A DNA stretch of 64,000 bases from Bacillota bacterium (GTDB lineage: Bacteria; Bacillota; Desulfotomaculia; Desulfotomaculales; VENG01): assembly GCA_009711705.1 (NCBI GenBank), contig VENG01000032.1, positions 105,202-169,201 on the forward strand. Direction: 5' to 3'. Positions within the stretch are counted from its first letter, which is position 1, and each line of letters starts with the position of its first letter. This document shows, in pieces, positions 61,370 through 64,000 of this stretch. The notes beneath the pieces are model-generated. The model did not search any database, was not told the origin of the DNA, and was given only the letters and a program-made list of their open reading frames with translations. The position numbers were made by a program, and so were the translations under genes.

Positions 61370-61475
61370 CAGGTAGGCAGTCCATTCGACACATCAACTT
61401 CACCTGTATTATATGTCCTTCCAAACCGTGTAGGGCGACGCCCTTAACAATTACAAGCATGTTCTCCTCCGCTTT
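61370..61475 (-). pseudogene. Decayed 5' fragment of comM, copy 2
   Basis: On the minus strand from ATG 61460 the segment reads MLVIVKGVALHGLEGHIIQV and, after a one-base frameshift, EVDVSNGLP, the ComM/YifB N-terminus. The downstream part is unrelated or further decayed. It is about 70% like copy 1 at 57945-58050 by eye, in the same orientation, 3.4 kb away; similarity continues about 100 bases beyond the ATG. The rest of 61263-61765 has a hairpin AGGAAGCA/TGCTTCCT (61566-61596) and no gene. Confidence 0.65.
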
Positions 61476-61765
61476 TGATTCCCGTACTTTCAGTTAATTA
61501 TTCCTCGGGGGTATTAATATTCCTGCAAGAGTTTAAAACATGGGATCATTAAAAAAGTAGAAGGGAGGAAGCAGGGGAACCGTCCTTATGCTTCCTTTGA
61601 AAAAGCGATGAAAGAGTTTAAAAAGCCGATAGTTTATTTGTACTGATTTAAAACATAATGTCGATAAAAAGCGAATTTTCACCAAATAAAGAGAATGAAA
61701 CTAACAGGAATACTAAAAGAAGAGTAGTATTATTACCATTAAAAACTAAAAAAAGGGGATATATT

Positions 61766-62101
61766 ATGGGAGGTTCAAGTAGTGGTGGCAACGGCGGAAC
61801 GCCGCCCAGACCAAGGTGTGAAGGACCCTTTCGCTTTATTGTTTTAACTAACAACCTGCAAATTTGGAATTTTGTTAATGTTGGGGACACTGTATACATT
61901 AATACTTTAAATAATCCAAATTTACCCAAGCTGGAAGTAAGAATAAAAGGTAATGATTTATTAATTGGTTTAGTTTCTGCGAACTATACCGGTGTATTAT
62001 TAACTTGTATTGAAGAGGGCTGGAATTATGAAGGTGAAGTTAATAGAAAAGATGGTGATTTAAATAACCCTGAAATCGAAGTAAAAATATGGGGGTGGTA
62101 A
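61766..62101 (+). CDS. Small Gly/Ser-headed protein of the glycosylase operon
   Basis: A 111-residue protein of unknown function. The head is MGGSSSGGNGGTPPRPRC (1-18), flexible and with one cysteine, followed by a beta-rich domain (about 20-110) with VNVGDTVYI, LLIGLVSANYTGVLLTCIEEGWNYEGEV. I recall similar short proteins with Gly/Ser heads and a VGD..CI..G.Y.A.V pattern in defence-type gene clusters, but could not search. ATG 61766 follows AAAGGGG; the frame extends upstream without a ribosome binding site. The next gene starts 3 bases after its stop. Confidence 0.7.
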   Translation: MGGSSSGGNGGTPPRPRCEGPFRFIVLTNNLQIWNFVNVGDTVYINTLNNPNLPKLEVRIKGNDLLIGLVSANYTGVLLTCIEEGWNYEGEVNRKDGDLNNPEIEVKIWGW

Positions 62102-62104
62102 AAA

Positions 62105-62812
62105 ATGATGACTCATGCTGAACATACATTATTAAGTTTATGGGACATGTATGGTACATGGGCTAAAGAGAGCATGAAACCCCTTCATTCTTCTAATCAA
62201 TATTTATTAGAAGAATTCTTTTTTATTATTTTGGGTGGGTATGGTATAAGCTATGAACAAAACCTATCTGGATTACAAGTTTTTAAGGATAAAGGGTTAA
62301 TTCAAAAAGAATTATATTCCAGCGAGCAAGTTACAGAGGTTACAGAGAAAGCTATTAGACGTGAGCTAAATGTTAGGCAATTTGAACCTAAAACAAAAGC
62401 TGGTGAATTTCGTAAATATAGATTTGTACAATCTAAGCCACGTGTAATAACTCGAGCAGGACATTGGCTTTGGTGTGAATGCAATTGGGATTTATATACA
62501 GGCCTTAATGACAAAGAACCCTTAGAAGCAAGGAATTGGTTGCACGAGTGTCCAGGCTTTGGTATGAAGTCTGCAAGCTGGTTTTTAAGAAATACCGGCT
62601 TTTGCGATGACTTTGCTGTGTTTGACGTTCATGTTTTAAGATTTTTAGAACGCATCGGTGTTTCAGTGCCCAAAAGACTAAATGATAAAACATATTTACA
62701 ACTCGAAGAAATATTAAGGGAGATATGTTATAAAATTGGTGCAACATTAGGAGCATTGGATTATTTACTATGGTGTTTAGGACGAAATGGTTTCCTTTCT
62801 TATGTGAGGTGA
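62105..62812 (+). CDS. OGG-like HhH-GPD DNA glycosylase/lyase
   Basis: A 235-residue protein with a helix-hairpin-helix-GPD core of the Ogg2/archaeal 8-oxoguanine glycosylase type. The hairpin and active site are in LHECPGFGMKSASWFLRNTG (146-165) with catalytic Lys155, followed by Asp174 in AVFDVHVLRFL. The family excises damaged or modified purines and cleaves the abasic site. It is in a three-gene operon (spacings 3 and 4 bases) with a sugar kinase/deoxyribosyltransferase fusion, which suggests modified bases rather than routine repair. GGGGGTGG precedes ATG 62105. Confidence 0.85.
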   Translation: MMTHAEHTLLSLWDMYGTWAKESMKPLHSSNQYLLEEFFFIILGGYGISYEQNLSGLQVFKDKGLIQKELYSSEQVTEVTEKAIRRELNVRQFEPKTKAGEFRKYRFVQSKPRVITRAGHWLWCECNWDLYTGLNDKEPLEARNWLHECPGFGMKSASWFLRNTGFCDDFAVFDVHVLRFLERIGVSVPKRLNDKTYLQLEEILREICYKIGATLGALDYLLWCLGRNGFLSYVR

Positions 62813-62816
62813 AAAA

Positions 62817-63896
62817 ATGTCCTTATGTGTTTATGGAGAAATTTGTCGTGATTGGTTGGTTGATAGTGATACTTTTATAAGGAGTAGATGGGGTGGAGCA
62901 GGTCTATATGCTTCACTAGCTGCTGCGCGACAGGGGTATGAGGTTAATCTTTTGACACTATATGGGCCTGATTTGGAGAAGTACTATATGCCTATTTGGC
63001 AATTTTTAGGTGTAAATTTCAACTTAGCGGATTATAGGGATAATTACATTCACCATAGATATTTAGTAACAGGATTTAAAAATTTCCAACATAAAATAAG
63101 TAGACCGATGGTCGGCAGGAGATCAGGGCATAGGTATAACCCTGAAATTCCGCTAAACTGCGAGGGAATACTTTTATTTCCTATCGATCACTCGTTGCCT
63201 AAAAAGCTTTGTAAAGAAGCCAAGGATAAGGGGTTATTAGTACTATTAGATCCAAAGCCCAACGAAAATTCTTTAGCAGATGCTAAGGAAATTCTACCAT
63301 ATGTAGATTTCTTACTAGTTAATGAAGAGGAAGCGAAATTAATTTCAGAAAAGGAGGAAATGGAACAAGTAGTAAACGAATTAAGGAAATTAATTAATGG
63401 GTACGCTATCATAAAATGTGGGCATAAAGGAGCTTATATAATTTCGGAAAATGACATTGAACATGTACCGTCCTATAAAGCAAAAGCTGTTTGCACCCTT
63501 GGGTCCGGAGATGTCTTTGGCGGGGCATTCTTTTCAACTTATATGAGGACAAAGGACATAAAATACAGTGTAAAAGTTGCTAATTGTGTGGCAGCATGTT
63601 TTATAGAACAAGAGCAAACTGAAGGAGTTATTAATCAGATAGCAGCTGAAAAAGAAATAAACACCAGAAATCTACTCCGGTCTCAATTATTAGATTTGTC
63701 AATTTATTTGGCGGGTCCGTTCTTTAGTAAGCCTGAATGCGATTGGTTAAAACGTGTTTGTGAATACCTAGAGACTAGCGGTTTAAATGTACATTCCCCC
63801 TCGCGTGAAAACGGTATTATTAGGGATGATGCCCCTCATGAGGAACGAAAAAAGGTTTATGAAGCCGATATTGTGCGATTGTCAAGAGAATTGTGA
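62817..63896 (+). pseudogene. PfkB kinase - nucleoside deoxyribosyltransferase fusion, truncated by an IS
   Basis: A 359-codon frame. Residues 1-275 are a PfkB-type sugar/nucleoside kinase (RWGGAGLYASLAAARQG near the start and CTLGSGDVFGGAFF at 226-238, with the catalytic aspartate). Residues 294-359 begin a nucleoside 2-deoxyribosyltransferase-like domain (IYLAGPFFSKPECDWLKRV). That domain normally needs about 130-150 residues, and its nucleophile glutamate and D.GT..E region are missing: the stop TGA is the first part of an IS end (TGTGAGCCACT). The original protein was longer. GAGGTG precedes ATG 62817, 4 bases after the glycosylase gene. Confidence 0.8.
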
Positions 63897-64000
63897 GCCA
63901 CTCGCCAGGAAAATATTGAGCCACTAACGCTGATAAAAAAGTGAGCCACTTTTGGAAAAGCGCTGAGAAAATATTGAGCCACTTTTTATATTCATTTTTA
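63893..64000. mobile_element. Left end of an IS21-like element (continues beyond window)
   Basis: Four copies of the word TGAGCCACT occur at 63894-63902, 63917-63925, 63942-63950 and 63975-63983. Multiple subterminal repeats of this sort are typical of IS21-family ends, where the transposase binds. No transposase is visible before the window ends, so the assignment rests on the repeats alone. It interrupts the PfkB-deoxyribosyltransferase gene. Confidence 0.65.

Noticed and set aside
61257..61460. 67-codon minus-strand frame as an intact gene
   Set aside because: Only its first 20 codons resemble ComM; the rest is out of frame with the conserved part, so it is a fragment.

Overview
The window looks like a chromosomal segment of a Gram-positive, spore-forming-type Firmicute, most likely a Desulfotomaculum/Pelotomaculum-like member of the Peptococcaceae. 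The evidence is gene order and gene types read from sequence: hpf-secA-prfB, ftsEX-ctpA-minJ-like-uvrBA(-C) and rapZ-yvcK-whiA are Firmicute neighbourhoods. A split transketolase, a CooT-type nickel protein, SigI/RsgI, a membrane pyrophosphatase and strong GGAGG-type ribosome binding sites agree. No taxonomic search was possible.

Layout. 1-9.0 kb: hpf (cut by the left edge), secA, prfB with a programmed +1 frameshift, a REP-associated transposase with its palindromes, an HtrA-like protease, a YitT membrane protein and two transketolase subunits. 9.1-18.9 kb: ftsE, ftsX, an EnvC-like peptidase, ctpA, a MinJ-like PDZ membrane protein, a cooT gene behind a structured leader, a DUF2508 gene, a low-complexity binding lipoprotein and uvrB. 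18.9-27.6 kb: uvrA, uvrC and a uracil-DNA glycosylase, separated by large arrays of an unusual interspersed repeat and by a candidate type I toxin-antitoxin locus. 27.7-31.6 kb (minus strand): sigI, rsgI and a secreted acidic protein with a shared promoter motif. 31.7-43.2 kb: HAD phosphatase, PGI/PMI, PHP protein, rapZ, yvcK, cysteine desulfurase, thiI, whiA, acyltransferase, DUF1405 protein and rpoN. 43.4-52.9 kb: gap-pgk-tpiA-gpmI-eno, secG and hppA. 53-56.3 kb: small membrane proteins, a thioesterase, an HD protein, smpB and ssrA (tmRNA).

From 56.3 kb to the right edge the content changes to an AT-richer accessory island. A large serine recombinase is integrated at, and reads into, the 3' end of ssrA. 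Next comes an agrB-agrD quorum-sensing module followed by a GGDEF/HD-GYP protein, bracketed by two decayed copies of a comM 5' end. Last is a tight three-gene operon: a small Gly/Ser-headed protein, an OGG-like DNA glycosylase and a PfkB-nucleoside deoxyribosyltransferase fusion. Its third gene is cut by what looks like an IS21-type element end. This operon is my best candidate for a little-described nucleobase/nucleoside-centred (possibly defence) system.

The most striking non-coding signal is a repeat family found at eight places. Each unit is about 200-310 bp, with ends made of three iterated CAGGAT (or CGGGAT) words and, at the other end, the inverted ATCCTG (or ATCCCG) words, followed by a doubled GACCCAAA-type tail. 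A/G differences at one end tend to be matched at the other, which suggests that pairing of the ends matters. Coordinates and motifs were read by eye; homology statements are from memory of protein families, not from searches.
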